Source: Knoellia sp. p5-6-4 (GTDB lineage Bacteria > Actinomycetota > Actinomycetes > Actinomycetales > Dermatophilaceae). From it: a stretch of DNA of 64,000 nucleotides. This document shows positions 17,316 to 26,200 of this stretch, piece after piece (position 1 is the first letter of the stretch; every line of letters starts with the position of its first letter). Position numbers and translations under genes: made by a program. The DNA lies in the NCBI RefSeq assembly GCF_029222705.1, contig NZ_JARGZF010000001.1, positions 802,437 through 866,436 of the forward strand. The letters are read 5' to 3'. Under the pieces are notes generated by a model, which had not been told where the DNA came from, searched no databases, and saw only the letters and a program-made list of their open reading frames with translations.

Positions 17316-17387
17316 GCCCCCGTAGCTCAGGGGATAGAGCACCGCCCTCCGGAGGCGGGAGCGCAGGTTCGAATCCTGCCGGGGGCA
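17316..17387 (+). tRNA. tRNA-Arg(CCG)
   Basis: Folds as a complete cloverleaf. The acceptor GCCCCCG pairs with CGGGGGC, the D arm is GCTC/GAGC, and the anticodon stem CCGCC/GGCGG carries loop CTCCGGA, giving anticodon CCG (reads CGG). The T arm is GCAGG-TTCGAAT-CCTGC and the discriminator base is A. The 3' CCA is not encoded. The 62-bp palindrome 43 nt downstream could act as its terminator. Confidence 0.95.
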
Positions 17388-17430
17388 CTTTCCGTGCCAT
17401 GGCCCTCCGGGGCCCGCCATCCCTTCCCGC

Positions 17431-17492
17431 GTCGACACGCTGGGAAACGGCCCTTCGCCGCGCCCCCAAGGGCGATTTCCCAGCGCGTCGTC
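17431..17492. repeat. 62-bp palindromic element, copy A
   Basis: The outer arms GTCGACACGCTGGGAAA and TTTCCCAGCGCGTCGTC are inverted around an inner CGGCCCTTCG/CAAGGGCG pair. It is one of four copies of exactly 62 bp in this window, here between tRNA-Arg and a nuclease-like gene. Confidence 0.85.
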
Positions 17493-17509
17493 GTCCACCT
17501 GTGGACGAC
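17490..17509. other. 9-bp stem-loop adjoining element A
   Basis: GTCGTCCAC pairs perfectly with GTGGACGAC with a 2-nt loop. It starts within the last three bases of palindromic element A and ends 38 nt before the next gene. Confidence 0.45.
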
Positions 17510-17547
17510 CGCGCAGTCGCTTCGCTCCTCGCGGACAGGCTGGCGGT

Positions 17548-18513
17548 ATGCCGCGTGTGCCGCTCCCCGACGAGCTCACCCCTCGCGCGTTCACCACGTC
17601 CGAGGCCCTCGGGCTCGAGGTCGGCACCAAGCGGCTGCGCGGCAGCGACCTGAGCCGGCCGTTCCACGGAGTGCGCGCCGCAGCCGCACCAGAGGACGCC
17701 GTCACGCTGGCTCGTGCGGCGCGACTGGTCCTGTCCGACGACGTCACCTTCTCGCACTGCACCTCGGCGGCGATCCACGGCCTGCCCCTGCCCTCGGTCC
17801 GCGAGCACCTCGAACCCGTGCACGTCATGCGCAAGACCGGGAGGCACCGCACCCTCCGCGCCGAGTGCATCCCCCACCGCGGCCTCGAGACGAGGGAGAC
17901 CGAGACCGTCAAGGGTCTGCCCGTCGTGGGCATGGCCGACACCTGGTGCGACCTCGGCCCGTTGCTCGGCCACGACGACCTCGTGGTGCTCGGTGACCAG
18001 GTGGCGAGGCTGCTGGGCTCCGTCGAGCCCCTGCGCGCCGCCCTGGCCACCCGGGTGCGCCCGCGCGGCGGGGTTCGACTGCGGGAGGCGCTGCGCTGGA
18101 TCCGCCTCGGGTCGGCCTCCCCGACGGAGACGCGCACCCGCCTGTTGTTCGTGCGGGCCGGGCTGCCCGAGCCGGAGCTCAACACCAAGGTCGTGCACCG
18201 AGACGGCGAGTTCCTCTGCTGGGCCGACTTCTACTGGCGCGAGCAGAGGGTCATCGGTGAGTACCAGGGGGCCGACCACTTCGGCAGCTTCGAGCGAGGC
18301 GATGACGACATCTCGCGACGGCTGCTGGCCGAGGACTCCGAGCACAAGTACATCGAGGTGACGAAGAAGGACTTCTTCAACGCCGGTCGCAGACACGCGA
18401 TGCTGACCCGGTTCGCCCACTTCCTCGGCGTCGACACGCTGGCATTTCGCCCTTCGCAGTCGATCGAAGGGCCGTTTCCCAGCGTGTCGACGGTATGCCG
18501 GGGGCGGCGGTGA
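17548..18513 (+). CDS. AbiEi/DUF559-like protein with PD-(D/E)XK-type C-terminal domain
   Basis: 321 residues. The N-terminal part (to ~190) resembles the AbiEi-antitoxin-like/DUF559-associated actinobacterial proteins (HCTSAAIHGLPLP, VVGMADTWCDLG). The C-terminal part has E-x-R-T-R (TETRTRLLFVRAGLPEPELN), a WADFYWREQRVIGEYQGADH stretch and later KKDFF. This is the E...D-x...E-x-Q/K pattern of Vsr/DUF559 nuclease folds. No toxin partner is adjacent. The last ~28 codons (from about GVDTLAFRPSQS) are encoded by palindromic element B, so the native C-terminus has probably been replaced. The start ATG lies inside a GGTATGCCG word and lacks a clear ribosome site. Confidence 0.7.
   Translation: MPRVPLPDELTPRAFTTSEALGLEVGTKRLRGSDLSRPFHGVRAAAAPEDAVTLARAARLVLSDDVTFSHCTSAAIHGLPLPSVREHLEPVHVMRKTGRHRTLRAECIPHRGLETRETETVKGLPVVGMADTWCDLGPLLGHDDLVVLGDQVARLLGSVEPLRAALATRVRPRGGVRLREALRWIRLGSASPTETRTRLLFVRAGLPEPELNTKVVHRDGEFLCWADFYWREQRVIGEYQGADHFGSFERGDDDISRRLLAEDSEHKYIEVTKKDFFNAGRRHAMLTRFAHFLGVDTLAFRPSQSIEGPFPSVSTVCRGRR
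18430..18491. repeat. 62-bp palindromic element, copy B (inside a CDS end)
   Basis: Arms GTCGACACGCTGG and CCAGCGTGTCGAC, with inner CGCCCTTCG/CGAAGGGC. It lies wholly within the 3' end of the nuclease-like gene, which continues in frame through it and stops 22 nt later. It is followed by a GGTATGCCG word. Confidence 0.85.
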
Positions 18514-18519
18514 GGAGGG

Positions 18520-19551
18520 TCAGCGCTGGGAGGCGTCGGTGACCTCGCCCACGAGCTCCTCGAGCACGTCCTCGAGGAAGACCACCCCGAGGTCGCGGCC
18601 CTCGTCGTCGACGACCCGGGCCAGGTGGGCACCGGTCAGCTGCATGGTGGCCAGCACCTCCTCGACCTCGTCGGCGGGACGCACCGTCGCGAGCTTGCGC
18701 ACCCGCTTCACCGGCACGGGCAGGTGGCGCTCGACCTCGTCGGCATACAGCACGTCCTTGAGGTGCAGGTAGCCGGTGAGGGCCCCGGCGGCGTCGACCA
18801 TGGGGTAGCGCGAGAAGCCCTTCTTGGCGACCAGCCGCTCGACGTCGTCGGGCGTCGCGGTCAGGGGCAGGGTGACCAGCGAGTCGAGCGGCACCGCCAC
18901 GTCGATGGCGTCCTTGTCGCTGAACTCCAGCGCCGCGCCGACGAGCCCGTGCTGCTCCGCCTCGATGAGGCCCTCACGGCGAGACTCGGTGACGATGTGG
19001 TGCACCTCCTCGGCGGTGAAGGCCGAGGTCACCTCGTCCTTGGGCTCGACCCGCATCAGCCGCACGATCGCCTTGGAGGCGCGGTCCATGACCCAGATGA
19101 CCGGCCCGAGCACCTTGGTGACGTAGAGCAGCACCGGCACCAGCAGCATCGCCGACCGCTCGGGCCCGGCGATGGCGATGTTCTTGGGGATCATCTCGCC
19201 GATGACCACGTGCAGGTAGACGACGACCAGCAGGGCCAGCGCGAGCGAGACGCCGTCGGTGAAGGCGGGCGGCACGCCGATCCGCTCCATCACCGGCTCG
19301 AGCGCGTGGTGCAGCGCAGCCTCTGAGATGGCGCCGAGCAGCACCGAGCACACCGTGATGCCGAGCTGGGCGCACGCCAGCAGCACGCCCATGCGCTCCA
19401 TGGCGTCGATGCAGATCTGGGCGCGACGGCTACCCTGCTCGGCCAGCGGCTCCAGCTGCGAGCGCCGGGCGGCCATCGCCGCGAACTCGGCGCCGACGAA
19501 GAAGGCGTTGGCCAGCAGCAGCAGGATGGTGACCCAGACCGCCGCGCTCAT
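18520..19551 (-). CDS. CNNM/HlyC-type membrane protein with CBS pair
   Basis: 343 residues. The CNNM (DUF21) domain with 3-4 TM helices spans ~1-150 (ANAFFVGAEFAAMAARRSQL at the start, VIGEMIPKNIAIAGPERSA at ~117). A CBS pair follows at ~195-330 (KKGFSRYPMVDAAGALTGYL, AHLARVVDDEGRDLGVVFLE). It is shorter than the upstream paralogue and lacks the C-terminal CorC_HlyC domain. The family is linked to divalent cation (Mg/Co) homeostasis. ATG 19551 overlaps the upstream gene stop (ATGA), so the two work as a pair, a common actinobacterial arrangement. Confidence 0.88.
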   Translation of the reverse strand: MSAAVWVTILLLLANAFFVGAEFAAMAARRSQLEPLAEQGSRRAQICIDAMERMGVLLACAQLGITVCSVLLGAISEAALHHALEPVMERIGVPPAFTDGVSLALALLVVVYLHVVIGEMIPKNIAIAGPERSAMLLVPVLLYVTKVLGPVIWVMDRASKAIVRLMRVEPKDEVTSAFTAEEVHHIVTESRREGLIEAEQHGLVGAALEFSDKDAIDVAVPLDSLVTLPLTATPDDVERLVAKKGFSRYPMVDAAGALTGYLHLKDVLYADEVERHLPVPVKRVRKLATVRPADEVEEVLATMQLTGAHLARVVDDEGRDLGVVFLEDVLEELVGEVTDASQR

Positions 19552-20936
19552 CGGGAGCCCCCCTCGGAGCGGACGCCACCGTCGGACCGGCCGCCACCGT
19601 CGGACCGGCCTCCAGCCTCGGACCCGTCAGCCGCGTCGGGCTCGCCCATCGGCGTGAACCGCAGCCGGTCGACCCGCATCCCGTCCATCGCGACGACGCT
19701 GACCTCCCAGCCGGGCATGGAGACGGAGTCGCCCACGACGGGCACCCGCCCGAGCTCGGCCATCACCCACCCGCCCGTGGTCTCGTACGCCGGCCCCTCG
19801 GGCACGGGGGCGCCGAGCCTCTCGAGCACCTCGTCGGGGCGCCACAGGCCGGGCACCGTCCAGGACCCGTCGGTCATCTCGCGGCCGGTGGTGCGGAAGC
19901 GGTCGTGCTCGTCGCTCACCTCGCCGACGATCTCCTCGACGACGTCCTCGAGGGTGACCACGCCGGCGGTCCCGCCGTACTCGTCGACCACGATGGCCAG
20001 CTGCAGGCCGGACTCGCGCAGCAGGAGCAGCAGCGGGTCGAGCCGGATCGTCTCGGGCACCAGCAGCGGGGGCACCATGAGCGCCGAGACCGGCACGTCG
20101 GCCCGGCGGTCGTGCGGCACGGCGATCGCGCGCTTGACGTGCACGATGCCGTCGATGTCGTCCCAGTCCTCCCCCACCACGGGGAAGCGGGAGTGCCCGG
20201 TGCGACGGGCCAGGCCCAGCACGTCCTCGGCGGTCGCGGTCCGCTCGATGGCGGTGGCCCGGGCGCGGGGGCTCATGACGTCGGCCGCGGTCTGCTCGCC
20301 GAACCCGAGCGAGCGGGTCACCAGCCGGGCCGTGCCGACGTCGAGGGTGCCGGCCGCGGCCGAGGTGCGCACCAGCGAGGCCAGCTCCTGCGGGCTGCGG
20401 GCCGCCGAGAGCTCCTCCTGCGGCTCGATGCCGATCCGCCGCAGGAACCAGTTCGCCGAGCCGTTCAGGACCGAGATCAGGGGCTTGGCCGCGATCGTGA
20501 AGATGCGCACGGGCATCGCCACCACCCGGGCGGTGGCCAGCGGCACCGAGATGCCGAGCACCTTGGGCACCATCTCGCCGACGATCATCGAGAAGAGCGT
20601 CGCGATGACCATGGCGAGCACGGCCGCCACCGAGTCGACCGCCGAGCCCTCGAGCCCGAGGGCCGTCAGCGGGCCCTGCAGCAGGGCGCCGATCGAGGGG
20701 TTGGCGATGAAGCCCAGCACCAGCGTGGTCAGCGTGATGCCCACCTGGCAGGCCGACAGCTGCGTGGACAGGCTGCGCAGCGAGGCCAGCACCGAGGGGG
20801 CCCGGCGGTCACCGGCGTCGACGGCCCGCTGCACGGTGGGGCGGTCCAGCGCCACGAGGGAGAACTCCGCCGCGACGAAGATCGCGGTGCCGACGGTCAG
20901 TGCGACGCCGGCAAGGACGAGTAACCACTCGGTCAT
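19548..20936 (-). CDS. CNNM/CBS/CorC_HlyC domain membrane protein
   Basis: 462 residues. CNNM domain (AEFSLVALDRPTVQRAVDAG; VGEMVPKVLGISVPLATARV), CBS pair (RTGHSRFPVVGEDWDDIDGI; LQLAIVVDEYGGTAGVVTLE) and a C-terminal CorC_HlyC transporter-associated domain (~370-435). The tail is a Gly/Ser/Arg repeat (GGRSDGGGRSDGG). Probable role in divalent cation efflux or homeostasis at the cytoplasmic membrane. The start ATG 20936 follows a TAGGAT box by 9 nt. Confidence 0.9.
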   Translation of the reverse strand: MTEWLLVLAGVALTVGTAIFVAAEFSLVALDRPTVQRAVDAGDRRAPSVLASLRSLSTQLSACQVGITLTTLVLGFIANPSIGALLQGPLTALGLEGSAVDSVAAVLAMVIATLFSMIVGEMVPKVLGISVPLATARVVAMPVRIFTIAAKPLISVLNGSANWFLRRIGIEPQEELSAARSPQELASLVRTSAAAGTLDVGTARLVTRSLGFGEQTAADVMSPRARATAIERTATAEDVLGLARRTGHSRFPVVGEDWDDIDGIVHVKRAIAVPHDRRADVPVSALMVPPLLVPETIRLDPLLLLLRESGLQLAIVVDEYGGTAGVVTLEDVVEEIVGEVSDEHDRFRTTGREMTDGSWTVPGLWRPDEVLERLGAPVPEGPAYETTGGWVMAELGRVPVVGDSVSMPGWEVSVVAMDGMRVDRLRFTPMGEPDAADGSEAGGRSDGGGRSDGGVRSEGGSR

Positions 20937-20945
20937 AGTGCGGCC

Positions 20946-20951
20946 ATCCTA
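20946..20951 (-). promoter_or_regulatory. TANNNT -10 box for CNNM gene pair
   Basis: TAGGAT ending 9 nt before the ATG, predicting a 5' leader of only a few nucleotides. Confidence 0.45.
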
Positions 20952-21028
20952 GGGGCGGCAGGCGTGGCCGCCGCGCCGACGCCCGCCCAGGCCCCGACCC
21001 CGCCGTCCACCAGGCCCCGACCCCCGCC

Positions 21029-21090
21029 GTCGACACGCTGGGAAACCGCCCTTCGCCGAGACCGGAAGGACCGTTTCCCAGCGTGTCGAC
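21029..21090. repeat. 62-bp palindromic element, copy C
   Basis: The arms GTCGACACGCTGGGAAAC and GTTTCCCAGCGTGTCGAC are perfect for 17-18 bp. Unlike the other copies it sits in a divergent gap (CNNM gene leftward, ABC genes rightward), so it cannot be explained simply as a terminator. Confidence 0.88.
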
Positions 21091-21154
21091 GGGGTCAGGG
21101 CGGGTATGCCGCGTGGCCGGCTGCCGCCCGGCGGCGCGCCGGGGCAAACCCCGT

Positions 21155-21173
21155 TGACCCCCACGTGGGGTCA
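21155..21173. promoter_or_regulatory. operator-like inverted repeat before ABC operon
   Basis: TGACCCC, 5-nt spacer, GGGGTCA, with CACGTG at the centre. The left half overlaps a TTGACC hexamer that could be a -35 box. It ends 41 nt before the ABC ATPase start. This is typical placement for a repressor site, perhaps of a TetR/GntR-type regulator encoded elsewhere. Confidence 0.45.
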
Positions 21174-21214
21174 GTTGGGAGGATGTGGCTCATGAGACTT
21201 CAGCCGGGGGCAGC

Positions 21215-22225
21215 ATGAAGACCGCTCCGACCAGCCCGTCCACACCAGCCACGCCGACGCCGGCGAGCCAGCAGGGCGCCCGCATCGAGGTGCACGACCT
21301 GACCAAGCGCTTCGGCGACTTCACCGCCGTCGACAACCTGTCGTTCTCGGTCGAGCCCGGCCGCATCACGGGGTTCCTCGGGCCCAACGGCGCGGGCAAG
21401 ACCACGACGCTGCGCATGCTGCTCGGCCTCATCAAGCCGACCGCGGGCACCGCGACCATCGACGGCCGCCGCTACCACGACATCGAGGTGCCGATGCGCA
21501 TGGTCGGCTCGGCGCTCGAGGCGACCAACTTCCACCCCGGCCGCACCGGACGCGACCACCTCATGGTGCTGGCCGACACCGCCGGCGTGGGCGCCGCGCG
21601 CGTCGACGAGATGCTCGAGCTGGTCGGCATCCCGGCGGCCGCCCGCAAGCGTGCCGGCGGCTACTCCATGGGCATGCGCCAGCGCCTCGGCCTGGCCGCC
21701 GCGATGCTCGGCGACCCGCAGGTGCTGATCCTCGACGAGCCGGCCAACGGCCTCGACCCCGAGGGCATCCGCTGGCTGCGCGGCTTCCTGCGCCACCTCG
21801 CCGGCCAGGGGAAGACGATCCTCATCTCGAGCCACATGCTCCAGGAGGTGGAGCAGACGGTCGACGACGTCGTCATCATCACCAACGGCAAGCTCGTCAG
21901 CCAGGGCGCGATGACCGACCTGCACGGCGAGCCGCGTGCCCTGGTGCGCACCTCCGACTCTGCCGCGCTGGCCGGGGCCCTGCGGGTCGCCGACGTCACC
22001 AGCACCGAGGACGGCACGGGCGCCCTGGTCGCCGACACCGGCGACCTGCGGCTCATCGGTGACGTCGCCCTCAGGGCGGGGCTGCCGGTCTACGAGCTGC
22101 ACGGCATACAGAACGACCTCGAGCAGCTGTTCTTCGCGCTCACCGAGAACACCAACCGCAACCTCGGCCGGCCTGCGCCGACCGAGCGCGACGCCATCGC
22201 GGCGCAGGAAGGGGCGAACGGATGA
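21215..22225 (+). CDS. ABC transporter ATP-binding protein
   Basis: 336 residues. Walker A is GFLGPNGAGKTTTLRML, the signature YSMGMRQRLGLAAAMLG, Walker B VLILDEPANGLDP, and the switch is ISSHMLQEVEQ. A ~100-residue C-terminal extension is present. A low-complexity Thr/Pro/Ala N-terminus precedes the ABC domain. ATG 21215 was preferred to an in-frame GTG 21185. The stop overlaps the permease start (ATGA). An ABC-2 exporter of the bacitracin/lantibiotic-immunity-like class is likely, but the substrate is unknown. Confidence 0.9.
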   Translation: MKTAPTSPSTPATPTPASQQGARIEVHDLTKRFGDFTAVDNLSFSVEPGRITGFLGPNGAGKTTTLRMLLGLIKPTAGTATIDGRRYHDIEVPMRMVGSALEATNFHPGRTGRDHLMVLADTAGVGAARVDEMLELVGIPAAARKRAGGYSMGMRQRLGLAAAMLGDPQVLILDEPANGLDPEGIRWLRGFLRHLAGQGKTILISSHMLQEVEQTVDDVVIITNGKLVSQGAMTDLHGEPRALVRTSDSAALAGALRVADVTSTEDGTGALVADTGDLRLIGDVALRAGLPVYELHGIQNDLEQLFFALTENTNRNLGRPAPTERDAIAAQEGANG

Positions 22226-23025
22226 CCGCCGCCATCAGGGCCGAGTTCCGCAAGTTCTTCACCACCCGCCTGTGGTGGGGCATGGCCATCGCGATCTTCG
22301 TGTCGGGCATCCTCTTCGCGCTGCTCTTCGGCTTCCTGCTCACCGGCGAGGAGGCCACCGGCGGCGCCGGACCGGGCGGCATGCCCACCGGCACCGACGA
22401 GCAGATCGTCAGCTCCGTCTACACCGGCGGCCTCGGCGTCGGCTACCTGCTGACCCTGACCATCGGCGTGCTGCAGATCGGCAGCGAGTACCGGCACAAG
22501 ACCATCACCGGCACCTTCCTCGGCGTCCCCAAGCGGGGCCGGGTCATGCTCGCCAAGGTCATCGCCCTGCTCGGGCTCGGTGCGCTCTACGGCCTGCTCT
22601 CGCTCGCCGGGTCGGTCATCACCGGCGCGATCGTGCTCAACGCGCGCGGCTTCGACCCCTTCCCGAGCAGCGACATCATCCGCACCCTGGCCCTGGGCCT
22701 GCTGGTGCTGGGCCTGTGGGGCCTGATCGGCCTGGGCGCCGGCATCCTCATCCCCAACCAGGTGGCGGCCCTGCTCATCGCGGTCGGCGTGGCGTGGATC
22801 GTCGAGCCGCTCATCGGGTTCGCGCTCACCTTCTGGGACTGGGGCGCTGAGAACATCGCCAAGTTCCTGCCCAGCTCGGCCACCAACGCGATGATCAACG
22901 CGGTGCAGAACAGCCCTGACGAGGTGCGCCTCGAGTGGTGGGGCGGCGCCCTGGTGCTGGCGCTGTATGCCGCGGTGCTGGCCGGGGTGGGCAGCTGGCG
23001 GACCGTGCGGGCCGACATCAGCTAG
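22222..23025 (+). CDS. ABC-2 type permease
   Basis: 267 residues, six predicted TM helices. The N-terminal amphipathic [20 protein letters not shown] is the usual entry of this family. [20 protein letters not shown] after TM2 is the conserved E-Y-R-x-x-T-I/T block. ATG 22222 overlaps the ATPase stop. The pair is followed 39 nt later by palindromic element D. Confidence 0.88.
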   Translation: MTAAIRAEFRKFFTTRLWWGMAIAIFVSGILFALLFGFLLTGEEATGGAGPGGMPTGTDEQIVSSVYTGGLGVGYLLTLTIGVLQIGSEYRHKTITGTFLGVPKRGRVMLAKVIALLGLGALYGLLSLAGSVITGAIVLNARGFDPFPSSDIIRTLALGLLVLGLWGLIGLGAGILIPNQVAALLIAVGVAWIVEPLIGFALTFWDWGAENIAKFLPSSATNAMINAVQNSPDEVRLEWWGGALVLALYAAVLAGVGSWRTVRADIS

Positions 23026-23064
23026 AGGCGTCCCGCCAGGGGCCCCAAGTGGCGCCACCACCTC

Positions 23065-23126
23065 GTCGACACGCTGGAAAACGGCCCCTGCCGGGCCCGC
23101 GGAGGGCCGTTTTCCAGCGTGTCGTC
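23065..23126. repeat. 62-bp palindromic element, copy D
   Basis: Arms GTCGACACGCTGGAAAACGG and CCGTTTTCCAGCGTGTCGTC. The AAAA/TTTT change is compensated in both arms, showing that the stem is conserved rather than the primary sequence. It lies between the ABC permease and kgd, a position consistent with a terminator. Confidence 0.88.
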
Positions 23127-23248
23127 GCGTGCCTGGAACCCCTCACAGACGGGTGCCGGGCCGCTGGGGCGGGCGAAGCGTGACGGCGATAGGCTGGGCC
23201 TACCCGTTTGCTCGTCATTGTCGACGCTATGAAAGAGGCGTATCCGCC

Positions 23249-26200
23249 GTGCCAGACCAGTCTCCGACCAACGACCCCATGGCGGCCTTCGGCCCCAACG
23301 AGTGGCTCGTGGACGAGCTGTACCAGCAGTACCTGAAGGACAAGAACTCCGTGGACCGGGCCTGGTGGGAGTTCTTCGAGGACTACCGCCCCGGCGAGGC
23401 CGGCCCCAACGGCACGAACGGCACCACGGCCGGCGCCGCGACGGCAGCCCCGGGTGCTCCGTCGCAGGCCGCGGACGGCACCGCGAGCGCCCCGGCCACT
23501 GTGCAGAAGCAGGCCACCACCACCGACAAGCCGGACGCGAAGTCCGACAAGGCCGTCGCCGACAAGCCCGAGGACAAGGAGGCAGCGGTGGGCGGCCAGA
23601 CCGCCGCGGCCAAGGTCGCTCCCCCGCGCGAGCAGACCCAGCCGGCCCAGGCCGCCGCCCCCGTCCAGGAGCCGCCCAAGCCGCGCGAGCCCGCCGGCCT
23701 GAAGTCGACCGGCCCGGTCAACGAGAACGAGGTCAGGCCGCTGCGCGGTGCTTCGGCCCGCACCGTCACCAACATGGAGTCCTCTCTCCAGGTGCCCACC
23801 GCCACCAGCGTGCGCGCCGTGCCGGCCAAGCTGCTGATCGACAACCGCGTCGTCATCAACAACCACCTCAAGCGCTCCCGCGGCGGCAAGGTCTCCTTCA
23901 CCCACCTCATCGGCTACGCCCTGGTGAAGGCCCTGCAGGTCATGCCGGAGATGAACAACGGCTACACCACCGACGAGAAGGGCAAGCCCGCCCTGCTCGT
24001 GCCGGCGCACGTCAACCTCGGCCTGGCGATCGACCTCGCCAAGGAGGACGGCACCCGCCAGCTGCTCGTGCCCAGCATCAAGTCGGCCGAGGCGATGGAC
24101 TTCGCCCACTTCTGGACGGCATACGAAGACGTCGTCCGCAAGGCCCGCAACGGCAAGCTGACGGTCGAGGACTTCCAGGGCACCACCATCTCCCTGACCA
24201 ACCCGGGCACCATCGGCACGGTGCACTCGGTGCCGCGCCTCATGGCCGGCCAGGGCGCCATCATCGGCGTCGGCTCGCTGGACTACCCGGCCGAGTGGCA
24301 GGGCGCGAGCCAGGAGACCCTCAACCGCAACGCCGTCTCCAAGATCCTCACGCTGACGAGCACCTACGACCACCGGATCATCCAGGGCGCCCAGTCCGGC
24401 GACTTCCTGCGCATCGTCAACGCCCTGCTGCTCGGCGAGAACGGCTTCTACGACGAGGTCTTCGAGAGCCTGCGGATCCCCTACGAGCCGGTGCGCTGGG
24501 TGCAGGACATCTCGGCCCACCACGACGACGACGTCAACAAGACGGCGCGCGTGCAGGAGCTCATCCACGCCTACCGCGTGCGCGGCCACCTCATGGCCGA
24601 CACCGACCCGCTCGAGTACCGCCAGCGCCGCCACCCCGACCTCGACGTCACCAGCCACGGCCTGACCCTGTGGGACCTCGAGCGCGACTTCGCCACCGGC
24701 GGCTTCGGGGGCGACTCGATGCTCAGGCTCCGCAAGATCCTCGGCATCCTGCGCGACTCCTACTGCCGCACCATCGGCACGGAGTACATGCACATCCAGG
24801 ACCCCGAGCAGCGCGAGTGGATCCAGGCCAAGATCGAGGTCGGCTTCACCAAGCCCACGGCGGACGAGCAGCTGCGGATCCTGCGCAAGCTCAACGCCGC
24901 CGAGGCGTTCGAGACCTTCCTGCAGACCAAGTTCGTCGGCCAGAAGCGCTTCTCCCTCGAGGGCGGCGAGTCGGTCATCGCGCTGCTCGATCGCATCCTG
25001 TGCCGGGCCGCGTCCGACAAGATGGACGAGGTCTGCATCGGTATGCCGCACCGCGGCCGCCTCAACGTCCTCGCCAACATCGCGGGCAAGTCCTACGGAC
25101 AGATCTTCCGCGAGTTCGAGGGCAAGCAGGACCCGCGCTCGGTGCAGGGCTCCGGTGACGTGAAGTACCACCTCGGCACCGAGGGCGAGTTCCACGCCGA
25201 GGACGGGAGCAAGACCAAGGTCTACCTCGCCGCGAACCCGAGCCACCTCGAGGCCGTCAACCCGGTGCTCGAGGGCATCGCCCGCGCGAAGCAGGACCGG
25301 CTCGACCTCGCCGGCGAGGCCTTCACCGTGCTGCCGGTGCTGCTGCACGGCGACGCGGCGTTCGCCGGCCAGGGCGTGGTCGCCGAGACCCTGAACCTCA
25401 GCCAGCTGCGCGGCTACCGCACCGGCGGCACGATCCACGTCGTCATCAACAACCAGGTCGGCTTCACGACGAGCCCGAGCAGCTCGCGGTCCTCGACCTA
25501 CTCCACCGACGTGGCCCGGATGATCCAGGCGCCGATCTTCCACGTGAACGGCGACGACCCCGAGGCCTGCGTGCGGGTGGCCGAGCTCGCCTACGAGTTC
25601 CGCCAGGAGTTCAACAAGGACGTCGTCATCGACATGGTGTGCTACCGCCGCCGCGGTCACAACGAGGGCGACGACCCGTCGATGACGCAGCCGCTGATGT
25701 ACAACCTCATCGAGGCCAAGCGCAGCGTCCGCAAGCTCTACACCGAGGCCCTCATCGGCCGCGGCGACATCTCGGTCGAGGACGCCGAGGCCGCGCTGCG
25801 CGACTACCAGCAGCAGCTCGAGCGGGTCTTCATCGAGACCAAGGAGGCCATCAAGGAGGCCGCCGCCGGGCACGACGGGCAGGCCGACCCCACCCTGGCC
25901 GGCACCGACGTCGAGGGCCACACCGGCCTCGAGCCGCCGACCGCGCAAGCCACCGACCAGGCCACCCGCTCGGCGACCGACACCGCCGTGCCCCGCGAGG
26001 AGCTCGAGCACATCGGCGACTCGTTCACCAACATGCCCGAGGGCTTCACGATCCACCCGAAGCTCAAGCAGGCCATGGAGAAGCGCGCGCAGTCGGTGCG
26101 CGAGGGCGGCATCGACTGGGCGACCGGCGAGCTGCTCGCGTTCGGCACCCTGCTCAAGGAGGGCACCCCGGTGCGCCTCGCCGGGCAGGACTCCCGCCGT

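Noticed and set aside
17316-17387. tRNA-Arg as an integration (att) site of a mobile element
   Set aside because: No integrase, no direct repeat of the tRNA 3' end and no foreign composition in the following genes.
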